A stretch of 64,000 bases of DNA from Paraconexibacter algicola (GCF_003044185.1 NZ_PYYB01000004.1:124001-188000); one strand, 5' to 3'. Numbered from the stretch's first letter, positions 1 through 8,519 are shown. A program made the numbers and translations. The notes: generated by a model from the letters alone, not told the origin.

Positions 1-453
1 GACGACGAGTTCGACTTCGTCGTCTGCTCGCACACGCTCGAGGACGTCCGCGACCCGGTCCGCGTCTGCGAGGAGCTCGTCCGGGTCGCGCGCGCCGGGT
101 ACGTCGAGGTGCCCGCCCCGGTCCACGAGCTCACCTACGGGGTGCACGGTCCCTGGGTCGGCTGGAGCCACCACCACTGGATCAGCGAGCTCGACGGGGA
201 CGGCCTGCGCTTCACGTTCAAGCCGCACCTGCTCGTCGAGCCGGGACGCCACCTGCCCGCGGGCAGCTGTGCGGGCCTGGCGCCCGAGGACCTCGTGCTG
301 GAGCTGTGGTGGGAGGGCTCGTTCGCGTTCGGCGAACAGGTCCTCGTCGGCGCGGAGGAGTTCGACGGCTGGCTCGGCGGGCTGCTGGCGCGCGCGGGGG
401 AGCGGGCGACCCCGGTCGCGTCCCCTCGCCGGGCGCGCTGGCGGCGGCCCTGA
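1..453 (+). CDS. SAM-dependent methyltransferase, C-terminal part
   Basis: The reading frame is open from the first base of the window to the stop at 451-453, so the start lies upstream. The first residues read DDEFDFVVCSHTLEDVRDP, which matches motifs IV/post-IV of class I methyltransferases (hydrophobic strand, then an acidic/His turn); a RAGYVEVPAP strand follows. The C-terminal part (HHHWISEL, then about 80 residues) fits methyltransferase-type proteins found near glycosyltransferase genes. Substrate cannot be told, since the SAM-binding glycine loop is outside the window. yebC follows after 12 bp. Family is moderately certain, role unknown. Confidence 0.6.
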   Translation, partial: DDEFDFVVCSHTLEDVRDPVRVCEELVRVARAGYVEVPAPVHELTYGVHGPWVGWSHHHWISELDGDGLRFTFKPHLLVEPGRHLPAGSCAGLAPEDLVLELWWEGSFAFGEQVLVGAEEFDGWLGGLLARAGERATPVASPRRARWRRP

Positions 454-459
454 CAGAAT
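454..459 (+). promoter_or_regulatory. Candidate -10 element for yebC
   Basis: CAGAAT lies 6 nt before the ATG at 466, with no Shine-Dalgarno sequence between. That geometry would start the mRNA at or next to the ATG (leaderless). No clear -35 is visible. Confidence 0.4.
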
Positions 460-465
460 CGCGTC

Positions 466-1215
466 ATGGCCGGACATTCGAAATGGGCGTCGATCAAGCA
501 CAAGAAGGCGATCGTCGACTCCCGGAGGGGCAAGGCGTTCACGAAGCTCGCGCGGCACATCACCGTGGCCGCGAAGGCGGGCGGCGGTGACCCGGACGGC
601 AACCCGGCGCTCGCGCTCGCCATCCAGAAGGCGAAGGCCGCCTCGATGCCGAAGGACAACATCGAGCGGGCGATCCAGCGCGGCACGGGGGAGGGCGCCG
701 ACGCGGAGAGCTACGAGGAGGTCCTCTACGAGGGCTACGGTCCGGGCGGCGTCGCGCTGCTGATCGAGGCGCTGACCGACAACCGCAACCGCACGGGCGC
801 GGACGTCCGCCACGCGCTGTCCAAGGCGGGCGGCAGCCTCGGCGAGCCCGGCTCGGTCGCGTACCTGTTCGACAAGCAGGGGATCATCGTCGTCGACGGC
901 GAGAAGTACTCCGAGGACGACCTGATGGTCGCGGTCGACGCGGGCGCCGAGGACATCGCCCAGGAGGGTGACGTGTTCGAGATCGTCACCGAGCCGTCGA
1001 CGCTCTCGCAGGTGCGCGCGGCGCTGCAGGACGCGGGGATCGAGGTGCAGAGCGCCGACGTGACCCAGCGGCCGAAGACCCGCGTGCAGCTCGACGAGGA
1101 GACCGCCGCGAAGCTGTTCCGGCTCATCGACGTGCTGGACGACAACGACGACGTCGGCGACGTCCACGCGAACTTCGACGTGGATGACGACGTCCTCGAG
1201 CGCCTCGCCGGCTGA
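466..1215 (+). CDS. yebC: YebC/PmpR/TACO1-family protein
   Basis: 249 aa, the usual family length. The N-terminus MAGHSKWASIKHKK is the diagnostic YebC signature, followed by the Lys/Arg-rich helical domain and the two acidic alpha/beta domains (for example EEVLYEGYGPGGVA and ALTDNRNRTGADVRHAL). Members were first described as DNA-binding regulators; more recent work links the family to relief of ribosome stalling. Several actinobacteria keep yebC next to ruvCAB; here it is about 4 kb upstream of ruvC. The ATG at 466 is fixed by the conserved N-terminus. The 3' end overlaps the next gene by 32 bp. Confidence 0.93.
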   Translation: MAGHSKWASIKHKKAIVDSRRGKAFTKLARHITVAAKAGGGDPDGNPALALAIQKAKAASMPKDNIERAIQRGTGEGADAESYEEVLYEGYGPGGVALLIEALTDNRNRTGADVRHALSKAGGSLGEPGSVAYLFDKQGIIVVDGEKYSEDDLMVAVDAGAEDIAQEGDVFEIVTEPSTLSQVRAALQDAGIEVQSADVTQRPKTRVQLDEETAAKLFRLIDVLDDNDDVGDVHANFDVDDDVLERLAG

Positions 1216-2398
1216 CCCGCCGGTCCTGGGCGTCCTGCTGGACGTCCACCCGCTGCGCAGCCAGACGTTCGTCACGACCGAGCTGCGCGAGCTCGCCGCG
1301 CTGGGCCACCGCATCCACGTGGAGGCGACCCGGCGCGGCGACCACGAGCCGGAGCCGATCCCGGGGGTGACGGTCCGCTGGCGGCAGGACGACGTCGCGG
1401 TGTCACGTGGCTCGGCGCTGCCGCTGCTGGTCGGGCGCCCGCGCGCCACGGTCGCCGACCGGGTCGCCCGGCAGCGTTGGCGCCGCGGCGAGGCGGTGCC
1501 GCCGCTGCGCGAGCTGCTGGAGCCGCTCGCGCGCCTGCAGGCCGCCGGGGTGGAGCACCTGCACGCGCACTTCGCGGCGGGCGCCGCGCTCGACGCGCTG
1601 CGGCTGGCCCGCCTCCTGCGCGTGCCGTGGTCGGTGACCGCGCACGCCTACGACATCTACCAGCGGCCCGAGAACCTCGCGGAGAAGCTCCGCGACGCGG
1701 CGTTCAGCACGAGCGGCTGCGACTACACGGTCGCCGACCTGCGCCGGATCGCCGGGCCCGGGCACGCCGACCGGGTGCACCGGATCGTCATGGGGGTGGA
1801 CGCGGCGACCTTCCGCCGCACGCGCCCGCTCCCGGGTGGACGCCGGGTCGTCGCGGTCGGCCGCCTCGTGGAGAAGAAGGGCTTCGCGCACCTGCTGGAG
1901 GCGGCGGCGATCCTCGAGCGTCAGGGCCAGGGCCTGGAGCAGCTCGTGATCGTCGGGGACGGGCCGTTGCGTGCCGCGCTCGAGGCGCGCGCCGCGGAGC
2001 TGCTCCCGACCGGTCGGTACCGGTTCCTCGGGGCGCAGGACGCCGCGACGGTCCGCGGCGTGCTCGACCGCGCCGACCTGCTCGCGATGCCGTGCGTCGT
2101 GGCCGCCGACGGGGACCGCGACTCGATGCCGGTGGTGGTGAAGGAGGCGCTCGCGATGGAGCTGCTGGTCGTCGCCAGCGACGAGGTCGGCCTGCCGGAG
2201 ATCGTCCGGCCGCCCGCCGGCACGCTCGTCGCCCCCGGCGATCCGGCGGCCCTGGCGCAGGGTCTCGCGGCCGCCCTGGCGCTCGACCCGGCCGCGCGCG
2301 CCGCCGCCGGTGCGGCGGGCCGCGAGTTCGTGCTGCGCGAGGCCGACGCGGCCGCCGAGGCGGCGAAGCTGTCGCAGCTCGTCCTCGACGCCCGCTGA
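1184..2398 (+). CDS. GT4-type glycosyltransferase
   Basis: 404 aa with a GT-B fold layout. The N-terminal half has a glycogen-synthase-like acceptor domain (LHAHFAAGAALDAL and SVTAHAYDIY, the His-rich strand typical of GT4). The C-terminal half has the nucleotide-sugar site: VGRLVEKKGF and the E-x7-E region KEALAMELLVVASDEVGLPE. Such enzymes transfer sugars from UDP- or GDP-donors to cell-surface polysaccharides or lipids; the donor and acceptor cannot be assigned. The ATG at 1184 overlaps yebC by 32 bp and is the only good start before the first conserved strand. A GC hairpin follows the stop. Confidence 0.85.
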   Translation: MTTSSSASPADPPVLGVLLDVHPLRSQTFVTTELRELAALGHRIHVEATRRGDHEPEPIPGVTVRWRQDDVAVSRGSALPLLVGRPRATVADRVARQRWRRGEAVPPLRELLEPLARLQAAGVEHLHAHFAAGAALDALRLARLLRVPWSVTAHAYDIYQRPENLAEKLRDAAFSTSGCDYTVADLRRIAGPGHADRVHRIVMGVDAATFRRTRPLPGGRRVVAVGRLVEKKGFAHLLEAAAILERQGQGLEQLVIVGDGPLRAALEARAAELLPTGRYRFLGAQDAATVRGVLDRADLLAMPCVVAADGDRDSMPVVVKEALAMELLVVASDEVGLPEIVRPPAGTLVAPGDPAALAQGLAAALALDPAARAAAGAAGREFVLREADAAAEAAKLSQLVLDAR

Positions 2399-2424
2399 CG
2401 GGCGGCCGCGCCCCGGCCCGCCCG
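2399..2424. terminator. Convergent hairpin terminator candidate
   Basis: An inverted repeat (arms 2399-2407 and 2415-2424, one bulged C, 7-nt loop) fills the gap between two convergent genes. It has no T tract, as is common for actinobacterial terminators. Confidence 0.4.
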
Positions 2425-2432
2425 GCGGTCGC

Positions 2433-3557
2433 TCAGGCGCGCTCCGGGTCCGGCGCCCGGCGGGCCCGGAACGTCTTGACGCCGCCGCGGACGCCCTTGA
2501 CGCGCCGCTCGCCCGCGAACGACCACGCCAGGCGGGGGTCGTCGGCCGCCGCGTCGTGGGCCTCCTGGGTCGCGAGCACGCTCCCGGTCCGGGCCAGCGA
2601 CGTCATCCGGCTGGCGAGGTTCACCGGGGCGCCGAACCAGTCGCCGCCGACCGAGGTCGCGGAGCCCTGCGCGATCCCGACGCGCACCTGCGGGAACTCC
2701 TCGCCCTCCGCGGCGACGAGGTCGACGAGCGCGAGCCCGGCGACGACGAGCGCGGCGGGCTCGTCGCTCACGAGCATCACGGCGTCGCCGATCGTCTTGA
2801 CGAGCCGGACCGGCCCGGTCGCGACGGCCGCGCCGAGCACCTCGAGCCGCTCCGCGACGCGCCCGACCTCCTGCGGTGGCACCTCCTGCCCGAGCCGCGT
2901 GAAGCCGACGAGGTCGGCGAAGGCGACGGCGACCTCCCGTGCCCCGGGGATCGCGCCCTCCTCCCGGGCCCGGAGGTCGAGCGTCTCCCCGCGCACCATG
3001 TCACGCAGGTGCATGCGCACCATCGACTCCAGCAGCGGCCCGACGTGGGGCAGGACGACCTCGACGGTCGCCTCGAAGCGCTCGGCGAGCTCGCGCTCGC
3101 GCAGCCCGGGCTCGAGCGTCAGCTCCAGGACGGTGCGGCGCATCACCTGCGCCGCCTGCGCGAGGCCGCGCCCGAGCACGCGGCCGATCGCGACCATCTG
3201 CGCCTCGCTCACGCCGAGCTCCGCGAACCGGGCGGTGAGCTCGACCGCGCGCGTCTCGGCCTCGGCGAAGTCGACCCGATCGGGGTCGGCGATCGCCAGG
3301 CCCTGCGAGGCGCGGACCGCCTGCAGCAGCTCGAGCGGCACGCCGGCCCGGTCGGCGAGCTGCGCCGCGGTCAGCGTCGGCGGGCCGCCCATCACCACGC
3401 GTTCCGCGGGCAGGAAGGCGAGCAGGCCCTCGGCGTGCGCGCGATGCAGCTCCGCGTCGGTGAACCCGCGGTCGGCGAGCCACTCCAGCAGCTCGACCCG
3501 CTCCTCCCGCGCGCGGCCCTCCAGACCGTCCAGGAAGCCGTGCCAGGGAGCGCTCAT
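2433..3557 (-). CDS. Class III adenylate cyclase with N-terminal regulatory domain (Rv1264-like)
   Basis: 374 aa. Residues 1 to about 190 form a helical domain like the autoinhibitory pH-sensing domain of mycobacterial Rv1264. Residues 205-365 are the cyclase homology domain. Expected catalytic residues are present: metal-binding D215 (FADLVGF) and D258, substrate-specifying K254 (KTIGD) and D306 (GDWFG), transition-state N313 and R317 (NLASR). It should make cAMP from ATP as a homodimer. The frame stays open well upstream, but the start at 3557 (MSAPWHGFL) matches the family and leaves a 36-bp divergent gap to the TetR gene. pH control is inferred from the domain type only. Confidence 0.85.
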   Translation of the reverse strand: MSAPWHGFLDGLEGRAREERVELLEWLADRGFTDAELHRAHAEGLLAFLPAERVVMGGPPTLTAAQLADRAGVPLELLQAVRASQGLAIADPDRVDFAEAETRAVELTARFAELGVSEAQMVAIGRVLGRGLAQAAQVMRRTVLELTLEPGLRERELAERFEATVEVVLPHVGPLLESMVRMHLRDMVRGETLDLRAREEGAIPGAREVAVAFADLVGFTRLGQEVPPQEVGRVAERLEVLGAAVATGPVRLVKTIGDAVMLVSDEPAALVVAGLALVDLVAAEGEEFPQVRVGIAQGSATSVGGDWFGAPVNLASRMTSLARTGSVLATQEAHDAAADDPRLAWSFAGERRVKGVRGGVKTFRARRAPDPERA

Positions 3558-3581
3558 CGCGCCGGACGCTACCGGGCGTCG

Positions 3582-3587
3582 TACCCT
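3582..3587 (+). promoter_or_regulatory. Candidate -10 element for the tetR gene
   Basis: TACCCT, 6 nt before the GTG at 3594, in the 36-bp gap between divergent genes. The spacing supports 3594 as the start of a leaderless mRNA. Confidence 0.4.
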
Positions 3588-3593
3588 GTGCCC

Positions 3594-4217
3594 GTGCCCG
3601 ACCGTGAGCCCCGCCGTCGCCTGTCCGCCTCCGAGCGGCGCCGCGCGATCCTCGACGCCGCCCAGGAGGCGTTCGCCAGCGGCGGCTACCACGGCACGTC
3701 GCTGGAGGAGGTGGCGCAGGCGGCGGGGATCTCCAAGGCCCTGATCTACGAGCACTTCGCGTCCAAGCGGGACCTGCACGCGTCGCTGCTGCAGTTCCAC
3801 GTCGAGGAGCTGTTCGCGCGACTGCACGCCAACGCGCGCAGCGGCGCGACCGGCGAGGCGCGGCTGCGCGGCGGGGTCGACGCGTTCCTCGGCTGGGTCG
3901 AGGAGCGGCGCGTCGCCTACCGGGTGTTCTTCCGTGACGCGGCCGACCCGGACGTGGCCGACGTGACGGCCGCCGTCCAGCAGCAGGTCACCGGGGTGAT
4001 CGCCGTGCTGATGTCCACCGATCCGCAGCGCCCGCCGGGCGGCCGGGTCAGCGAGGACCAGATCACCCAGCACGCCCAGCTCCTCGCCGGCGCGGTGCAG
4101 GGCCTGGCGAGCTGGTGGCACGACCACCCGGACGTGCCCCGGCAGGAGCTCGTGGACCGGGTGATCGAGTTCGCGTGGGTGGGCCTGCAGCGGCTCGGCG
4201 AGCGCGCGAACGCCTAG
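3594..4217 (+). CDS. TetR/AcrR-family transcriptional regulator
   Basis: About 207 aa. The N-terminal helix-turn-helix is clear: RRAILDAAQEAFASGGYHGT, then SLEEVAQAAGISKALIYEHF and the family-typical SKRDLHASLL. The C-terminal helical domain would bind an unknown ligand; one stretch (YRVFFRDAADPD) resembles common TetR ligand domains. GTG codons at 3588 and 3594 are both in frame; I prefer 3594 because of the upstream -10. Divergent placement suggests that it may control the adenylate cyclase, itself, or both. The stop overlaps the end of the convergent secreted-protein gene by 4 bp. Confidence 0.85.
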   Translation: MPDREPRRRLSASERRRAILDAAQEAFASGGYHGTSLEEVAQAAGISKALIYEHFASKRDLHASLLQFHVEELFARLHANARSGATGEARLRGGVDAFLGWVEERRVAYRVFFRDAADPDVADVTAAVQQQVTGVIAVLMSTDPQRPPGGRVSEDQITQHAQLLAGAVQGLASWWHDHPDVPRQELVDRVIEFAWVGLQRLGERANA

Positions 4218-4612
4218 GCCAGCTCGCTCGTGTAGCGCGTCTCGTTGCGCATGATGTTGATCGAGCCCTCGTTGTCGCGGGTGTAGCCGCGGAACGCGAC
4301 GGTGCTGCCCTCGCGGTAGGAGTAGTCGCACCGGACCCAGGTGCCCTTGCCGTACGGGTTGCGGCAGTGCCGGTCCCGATCGGCGAGCTGCCCGTAGGCG
4401 GAACGGCCGTCGGCCGCCTTGTCCTGCACGTACAGGTACTCGCCGTCGCGCCGGAAGCAGACCTTCACGTTGTCGTTCTCGGCGACGTTGCCGGCGCAGG
4501 TCTTCCCGGGGCCCTTCACCTTCTGGCCGATCTGGACCTCCTCGGCGGAGGCGACGGAGACCGGGACGAGGCCGACCGCGAGGGTGGTCAGCAGTGCGGT
4601 GGTGCAGCGCAC
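4214..4612 (-). CDS. Small secreted protein, unknown function
   Basis: 132 aa from the GTG at 4612. The N-terminus MRCTTALLTTLAVGL, then VPVSVASA, is a signal peptide with AxA cleavage before EEV. The mature part of about 105 residues has four Cys (likely two disulfides), many charged and aromatic residues (YREGSTVAFRGYTRDN) and a beta-rich look. The open frame runs further upstream into the neighbour, but a GAGGACGAG ribosome site 15 bp after the upstream stop supports 4612. It is the second gene of a two-gene operon with 4627-5109, a protein of similar design. No family recognised. Confidence 0.7.
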   Translation of the reverse strand: MRCTTALLTTLAVGLVPVSVASAEEVQIGQKVKGPGKTCAGNVAENDNVKVCFRRDGEYLYVQDKAADGRSAYGQLADRDRHCRNPYGKGTWVRCDYSYREGSTVAFRGYTRDNEGSINIMRNETRYTSELA

Positions 4613-4626
4613 GAGCTCGTCCTCGC

Positions 4627-5109
4627 TCAGACCGTGGCCGCGTCCCACGCGGTCCAGTCCTGGTAGTGGCTGAGCTTCTTGCACGAGTGGATGGTGCCGT
4701 CGCAGCGGCCGGAGCGGATCTCGACGCGCTTGCCCTCGGGGAGGTCCTTGTCACACGCCAGGCGCGTGCCGACCCAGCCGACCGTGGGGACCCAGGCGGG
4801 GCCCTTGGTGGTGATGCACAGCCCGCGACGCGAGCCGTCCGAGAGACGCCAGTGGACGGCGGCGCGCATGCTGTCGCGCTCCCAGTCGGCGGTGTAGAAC
4901 ACGTCGCCGTTGTCGTTGAAGCACCCCATCGAGTAGGTGTCGCCGACCTTGGCGTCACAGCCGTAGAAGTCCTGCACCTCCGAGGAGGTGGCCATGTCGA
5001 TCTCCAGCGGGGCGGCCGCCTGGGCGGCAGGAGCGCCGGTGAGGGCGACGAGCGCACCGGCGGCGACGGCGAGCGCGGTGGAACGCAGGGAACGGCGGGT
5101 GGACGGCAT
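4627..5109 (-). CDS. Small secreted protein, unknown function
   Basis: 160 aa. The signal peptide is obvious: RRSLRSTALAVAAGALVALT ending GAPAAQA. The mature protein has about six Cys (YGCDAKVGD, MGCFNDNGD, GLCITTKGP, LACDKDL, SGRCDGTIHSC), suggesting a disulfide-held extracellular fold. A GGAG ribosome site precedes the ATG. The gene just downstream encodes a protein with the same plan (signal peptide, Cys, aromatic and Asp/Asn-rich strands), so the two may be distant paralogues acting together outside the cell. I do not recognise a family. Confidence 0.7.
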   Translation of the reverse strand: MPSTRRSLRSTALAVAAGALVALTGAPAAQAAAPLEIDMATSSEVQDFYGCDAKVGDTYSMGCFNDNGDVFYTADWERDSMRAAVHWRLSDGSRRGLCITTKGPAWVPTVGWVGTRLACDKDLPEGKRVEIRSGRCDGTIHSCKKLSHYQDWTAWDAATV

Positions 5110-5292
5110 CGAAGGTGCTCCTCGGTGTGGGGTGGACGGTCACCCCGTGCCTACCCGCCGGGCGGCGCGGGACCGTGAGAGTTCGATGAGGGCCGCGGCG
5201 CGCCGGCTCCGACGGCCTCGCCCCGGACCGGTCCCGGGTCGGCGGGACCGCGCCGCGGGGACGGCCGCGGGGGAGGCATCCGGCCCGACGCG

Positions 5293-5298
5293 CAGAAT
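5293..5298 (+). promoter_or_regulatory. Candidate -10 element for ruvCAB
   Basis: CAGAAT lies 7 nt before the GTG at 5306, with no Shine-Dalgarno sequence, consistent with a leaderless ruvC mRNA. No LexA-type GAAC-N4-GTTC box is visible in the 196-bp gap from 5110 to 5305, although ruvCAB is often SOS-controlled. Confidence 0.4.
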
Positions 5299-5305
5299 CC
5301 CTGCG

Positions 5306-5836
5306 GTGGTGAAGGTCCTCGGCATCGATCCCGGTCTCGCGAACACCGGCTACGGCGTGGTGCAGCGCCGCAGCGGCCGGCTCGCGGCGCTCGACGGCGG
5401 CGTCATCACGACGGCGTCCGACATGCCGATGGAGCGGCGCCTCGTGAAGCTCCACGCCCGCGTGCTCGAGCTGCTCGTCGAGCACCAGCCCGACGCGGTC
5501 GCGCTCGAGGCCCTGTACTTCGGCCAGAACGCGCGCTCGGCCTTCGCGGTCGGGCAGGCACGCGGCGTCGTGCTGCTCGCCGCGGGTGCGCAGGGCCTCA
5601 CGACCACCGACTACACGCCCCAGCAGGTCAAGGGCGCGGTCTGCGGCAGCGGCCGCGCCGAGAAGGACCAGGTCCAGCGCATGGTCCAGGCGCTGCTGTC
5701 GCTGCCGGAGCTGCCGCGTCCCGACCACGCCGCGGACGCGCTCGCCGTCGCGATCTGCCACGCCAACCACGCGCCGCTGACCGCGGCGGTCGCCGCCCGG
5801 CGCCACGCCCGTCCGACCCAGCCCGCGGTCCGGTGA
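5306..5836 (+). CDS. ruvC: Holliday junction resolvase RuvC
   Basis: 176 aa. It starts [19 protein letters not shown], the RuvC signature with the first metal Asp (D8). E68 lies in [15 protein letters not shown] and the C-terminal acidic pair in [12 protein letters not shown] (D140, D144), so the catalytic quartet is complete. RuvC dimers cut four-way junctions during recombinational repair with RuvAB. GTG at 5306 or 5309 can be the start; upstream codons in frame are low-complexity and not conserved. The stop overlaps ruvA by 4 bp, the first of two GTGA couplings in the operon. Confidence 0.96.
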   Translation: MVKVLGIDPGLANTGYGVVQRRSGRLAALDGGVITTASDMPMERRLVKLHARVLELLVEHQPDAVALEALYFGQNARSAFAVGQARGVVLLAAGAQGLTTTDYTPQQVKGAVCGSGRAEKDQVQRMVQALLSLPELPRPDHAADALAVAICHANHAPLTAAVAARRHARPTQPAVR

Positions 5837-6429
5837 TCGCGCTCGTCGCCGGGGACGTCGCGGTGCGGCGTCCGGACCACGTCGTGATCGAGACCGCCTC
5901 GGGGGTCGGCTACCGGCTCGGCGTCTCCGCGGAGACGCTCAAGCACGTCCCCGCGGTCGGCCAGCCGGTGTCGTTGCACACCCACCTGATCGTCCGCGAC
6001 GACGCGCTGGTCCTCTACGGCTTCCACGCCGAGGAGGAGCGGGACCTCTTCCTGCAGCTGATCGGCGTGCAGGGCGTCGGCCCGAAGGTCGCGCAGGCGG
6101 TGCTCGGCGGCGGCAGCGCCCGGCAGCTCGTCGGCGCGATCATCGCCGGGGACGCGGCGCGCTTCCAGGCGGTGCCCGGGATCGGCAAGCGGATCGCCGA
6201 GCGGATCGTCGGGGAGCTGCGCGACAAGGTCGGCCTGGGCGACTGGGACACCGCCGTGCCGGGGGACGACCTCGCGGTGCACCGCGCCGACGACCCGCGG
6301 CTGCTGGCCCGCGACGGGCTCGTCGAGCTCGGCTGGTCGCTGCCGGAGGCCGAGGAGCTGCTGCGCGGACTCACGGGCGACACGCCCGAGGAGCTGATCG
6401 CGCAGGCGCTGCGCGGGGCCCGCCGGTGA
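5833..6429 (+). CDS. ruvA: Holliday junction DNA helicase subunit RuvA
   Basis: 198 aa, normal length. The N-terminal OB domain ([11 protein letters not shown] ... [12 protein letters not shown]) is followed by the double helix-hairpin-helix ([15 protein letters not shown] and [13 protein letters not shown]), then a C-terminal domain III ([18 protein letters not shown]) that contacts RuvB. A tetramer holds the junction in a square-planar form. The GTG start overlaps the ruvC stop and the stop overlaps the ruvB start, so translation is probably coupled. Confidence 0.97.
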   Translation: MIALVAGDVAVRRPDHVVIETASGVGYRLGVSAETLKHVPAVGQPVSLHTHLIVRDDALVLYGFHAEEERDLFLQLIGVQGVGPKVAQAVLGGGSARQLVGAIIAGDAARFQAVPGIGKRIAERIVGELRDKVGLGDWDTAVPGDDLAVHRADDPRLLARDGLVELGWSLPEAEELLRGLTGDTPEELIAQALRGARR

Positions 6430-7460
6430 GCGACGAGATCCGCATCCAGACGCCCGGCTGGCTCCCGGACGAGGACGTGGAGGAGACGTCGCTGCGGCCG
6501 CGCACGCTGGACGACTTCGTCGGCCAGCCGGGGCTGAAGGCCCAGCTCGCGGTGAGCCTCGAGGCGGCGATCGCTCGCGGCGAGGCGCTCGACCACGTCC
6601 TGCTCGCCGGCCCTCCCGGCCTGGGGAAGACGTCGCTGGCCCACATCCTCGCGGCCGAGCTCGACGTGCCGCTGGTCATGACCGCGGCCCCGGCGCTCGA
6701 GCGCAAGGGCGACGTCGCGGCGTTCCTCACCGCGCTGGAGCCGCGCTCGATCTTCTTCGTCGACGAGATCCACCGGCTGCCGCGCGCGCTGGAGGAGACG
6801 TTCTACCCGGCGATGGAGGACCGGCAGCTGCCGATCACCGTCGGCCAGGGGGCGGGCGCGAAGGTCATGACGCTGCCGCTGCCGCCGTTCACGCTCGTCG
6901 GCGCCACGACGCGCGCGGGCCTGCTGACCTCGCCGCTGCGCGACCGCTTCGGCATCCAGCACCGGCTGGAGCCCTACGACCTCGACGAGCTCGCCGACAT
7001 CGTCCGGCGCAGCGCGACGATCCTCGGCGTCGAGCTCGCCCACGACGGGGCCGCCGCGGTCGCCCGCCGCTCGCGCGGCACCCCGCGCGTCGCCAACCGG
7101 CTGCTGCGCCGCGTCCGCGACTTCGCGGAGGTCCGCGCCGACGGGGTCGTGACCGGGGACGTCGCCGACGCGGCGCTGGACCTGCTGCAGATCGACCACC
7201 TGGGGCTCGACCGCCTCGACCGGGAGATCCTGCGCGCGGTCTGCGAGCGGTTCGACGGCGGGCCGGTCGGCCTGTCCACGCTCGCGATCACCGTGGGGGA
7301 GGAGCAGGACACGCTCGAGGACGTGTACGAGCCTTACCTGCTGCAGTGCGGCTTCCTCAAGCGGACCCCGCGCGGCCGTGTCGCGACGCCGCGCGCGTTC
7401 GCGCACCTCGGCCTCGAGCCGCCGCCGGCCGGGCCGGCCGACGCCTCCTCGCTGTTCTGA
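6426..7460 (+). CDS. ruvB: Holliday junction branch-migration ATPase RuvB
   Basis: 344 aa. AAA+ ATPase with Walker [13 protein letters not shown], Walker [17 protein letters not shown], sensor 1 GATTRAG and the arginine finger SPLRDRFGI. The C-terminal winged helix ([23 protein letters not shown]) binds DNA. It pumps DNA through the RuvA tetramer. Last gene of the ruvCAB operon; an inverted repeat lies 45 bp after the stop. Confidence 0.98.
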   Translation: MSDEIRIQTPGWLPDEDVEETSLRPRTLDDFVGQPGLKAQLAVSLEAAIARGEALDHVLLAGPPGLGKTSLAHILAAELDVPLVMTAAPALERKGDVAAFLTALEPRSIFFVDEIHRLPRALEETFYPAMEDRQLPITVGQGAGAKVMTLPLPPFTLVGATTRAGLLTSPLRDRFGIQHRLEPYDLDELADIVRRSATILGVELAHDGAAAVARRSRGTPRVANRLLRRVRDFAEVRADGVVTGDVADAALDLLQIDHLGLDRLDREILRAVCERFDGGPVGLSTLAITVGEEQDTLEDVYEPYLLQCGFLKRTPRGRVATPRAFAHLGLEPPPAGPADASSLF

Positions 7461-7505
7461 GCGGCCCGGCCGCAACGCAGCCCCGGTGAGCCCCCTGGGC
7501 GGATT

Positions 7506-7547
7506 CTGGGTGATCCGCGTGCCGGATACGGGTCCCGGATCACCCAG
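7506..7547. terminator. 12-bp perfect inverted repeat, probable bidirectional terminator
   Basis: Arms CTGGGTGATCCG (7506-7517) and its exact complement (7536-7547) flank an 18-nt loop that can itself pair (ATCCG/CGGAT at 7513-7526). It sits between convergent ruvB and the membrane-protein gene that ends at 7578. No T tract. An operator is less likely because no start codon is nearby. Confidence 0.5.
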
Positions 7548-7577
7548 TACGGCCTGGCTCGGTCGACCCCGCCGCGC

Positions 7578-8519
7578 TCAGCAGGGCCGGTTGCCCAGCG
7601 GCAGCGGCACGACGCCCGCCCGGCTGATGTCGACGCCCGCGGGCGAGCCGCTGAGCCGGTACGGCTTGCCGTTGACCGTGACGGCGGTCGAGGCGAGACC
7701 GACGTTCAGGCGCACGCGGCGGCCCTTGAAGGTCCGCGGCCCGCTGAGCGTGCCGGCGAACAGCTGCCGCCCGGCGCCGTCGTCGACGCAGAGGTACGTG
7801 GCAGCCGCCGGGGTGAGCCGCACGGTGACGAGCTTGCGTGCCGCGGCGCGGCGGCGGGCCTCGCGCTTGCGGCGGGCGGCGCGCCGGTCGGCGGCGCGGC
7901 GCTTCTCGGCCGCGCGGCGCTTCTCGGCGGCCGCCTTGCGGGCGGCCTCGCGGCGCTCCGCGGCGCTCGGACCGGTCGGGCCCGTCGTGGTGGCGGTGGC
8001 CTTGCGGGCACCGGTGGCGGCGCTGCCGCGGGCCCCGGTGGTGCCGCGCGCGCCGGTCGTGGCGGCGGCGCCGCGGGCGGCGTCGGTCGTGGTCGCGGCG
8101 GGGAGGGCGTCGGCGACGCGCGTGCCGCCGCCGTCGGCCCCGCCGACGACCGTAGAGGCGCCGGCGACCCCGGCGACGAGCGCGGCCAGCGCGCCGACGC
8201 CGACGACCGCGCGGCGCACGGTGGTCCCGCGCGACCCGGGGTCCACGGCCCGGACGCGCAGCTCGACGCGGGCGCCCGGCGCGGCGGTGGCGAGCCCACC
8301 GTCGGGGAGCTCCACGCCCGCGAGACCCAGCGCGGCCTCGACGCGGCGCAGGGCCGCGGGGTCCGCCGGATCCGCGCCGAACGCGGCGAGCAGCTGGTCG
8401 AGGGTGGGCCGTCGCTCGGCCTGACCGCCCCGCGCGGCGGCGCGGGCGATGTGGCGCGCCGTCTCGGCGTCGCGCAGGCTGACGGGCTGGTCGTCGGGGT
8501 GGGGAACCATGGACCTCAT
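7578..8519 (-). CDS. Single-pass membrane protein with RodZ-like C-terminal domain
   Basis: 313 aa. Residues 1-95 are a soluble segment with two helical stretches (PTLDQLLAAFGADP, ALRRVEAALGLAGVELP). One membrane span lies near 100-125 (VVGVGALAALVAGVAG). A long low-complexity linker rich in Ala, Thr, Gly, then in Lys/Arg/Ala (about 140-225) follows. The last 85 residues (TYLCVDDGAGRQLFAGTL ... VTVNGKPYRLSG) resemble the extracellular DUF4115 domain of RodZ-type proteins. The N-terminal part is not an evident RodZ helix-turn-helix. A role in envelope or cell-shape sensing is a guess. ATG codons at 8519 and 8510 are both possible starts. Confidence 0.7.
   Translation of the reverse strand: MRSMVPHPDDQPVSLRDAETARHIARAAARGGQAERRPTLDQLLAAFGADPADPAALRRVEAALGLAGVELPDGGLATAAPGARVELRVRAVDPGSRGTTVRRAVVGVGALAALVAGVAGASTVVGGADGGGTRVADALPAATTTDAARGAAATTGARGTTGARGSAATGARKATATTTGPTGPSAAERREAARKAAAEKRRAAEKRRAADRRAARRKREARRRAAARKLVTVRLTPAAATYLCVDDGAGRQLFAGTLSGPRTFKGRRVRLNVGLASTAVTVNGKPYRLSGSPAGVDISRAGVVPLPLGNRPC

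Noticed and set aside
2433-5057. One long 874-codon minus-strand gene spanning cyclase and upstream DNA
   Set aside because: The first 500 codons are low-complexity and overlap TetR and the secreted-protein genes; the cyclase family starts at 3557.
5110-5305. SOS box upstream of ruvCAB
   Set aside because: ruvCAB is often LexA-controlled, but no GAAC-N4-GTTC pattern occurs in this gap.
7506-7547. Operator for the membrane-protein gene
   Set aside because: The repeat lies at the 3' ends of both flanking convergent genes, so a terminator is more likely.
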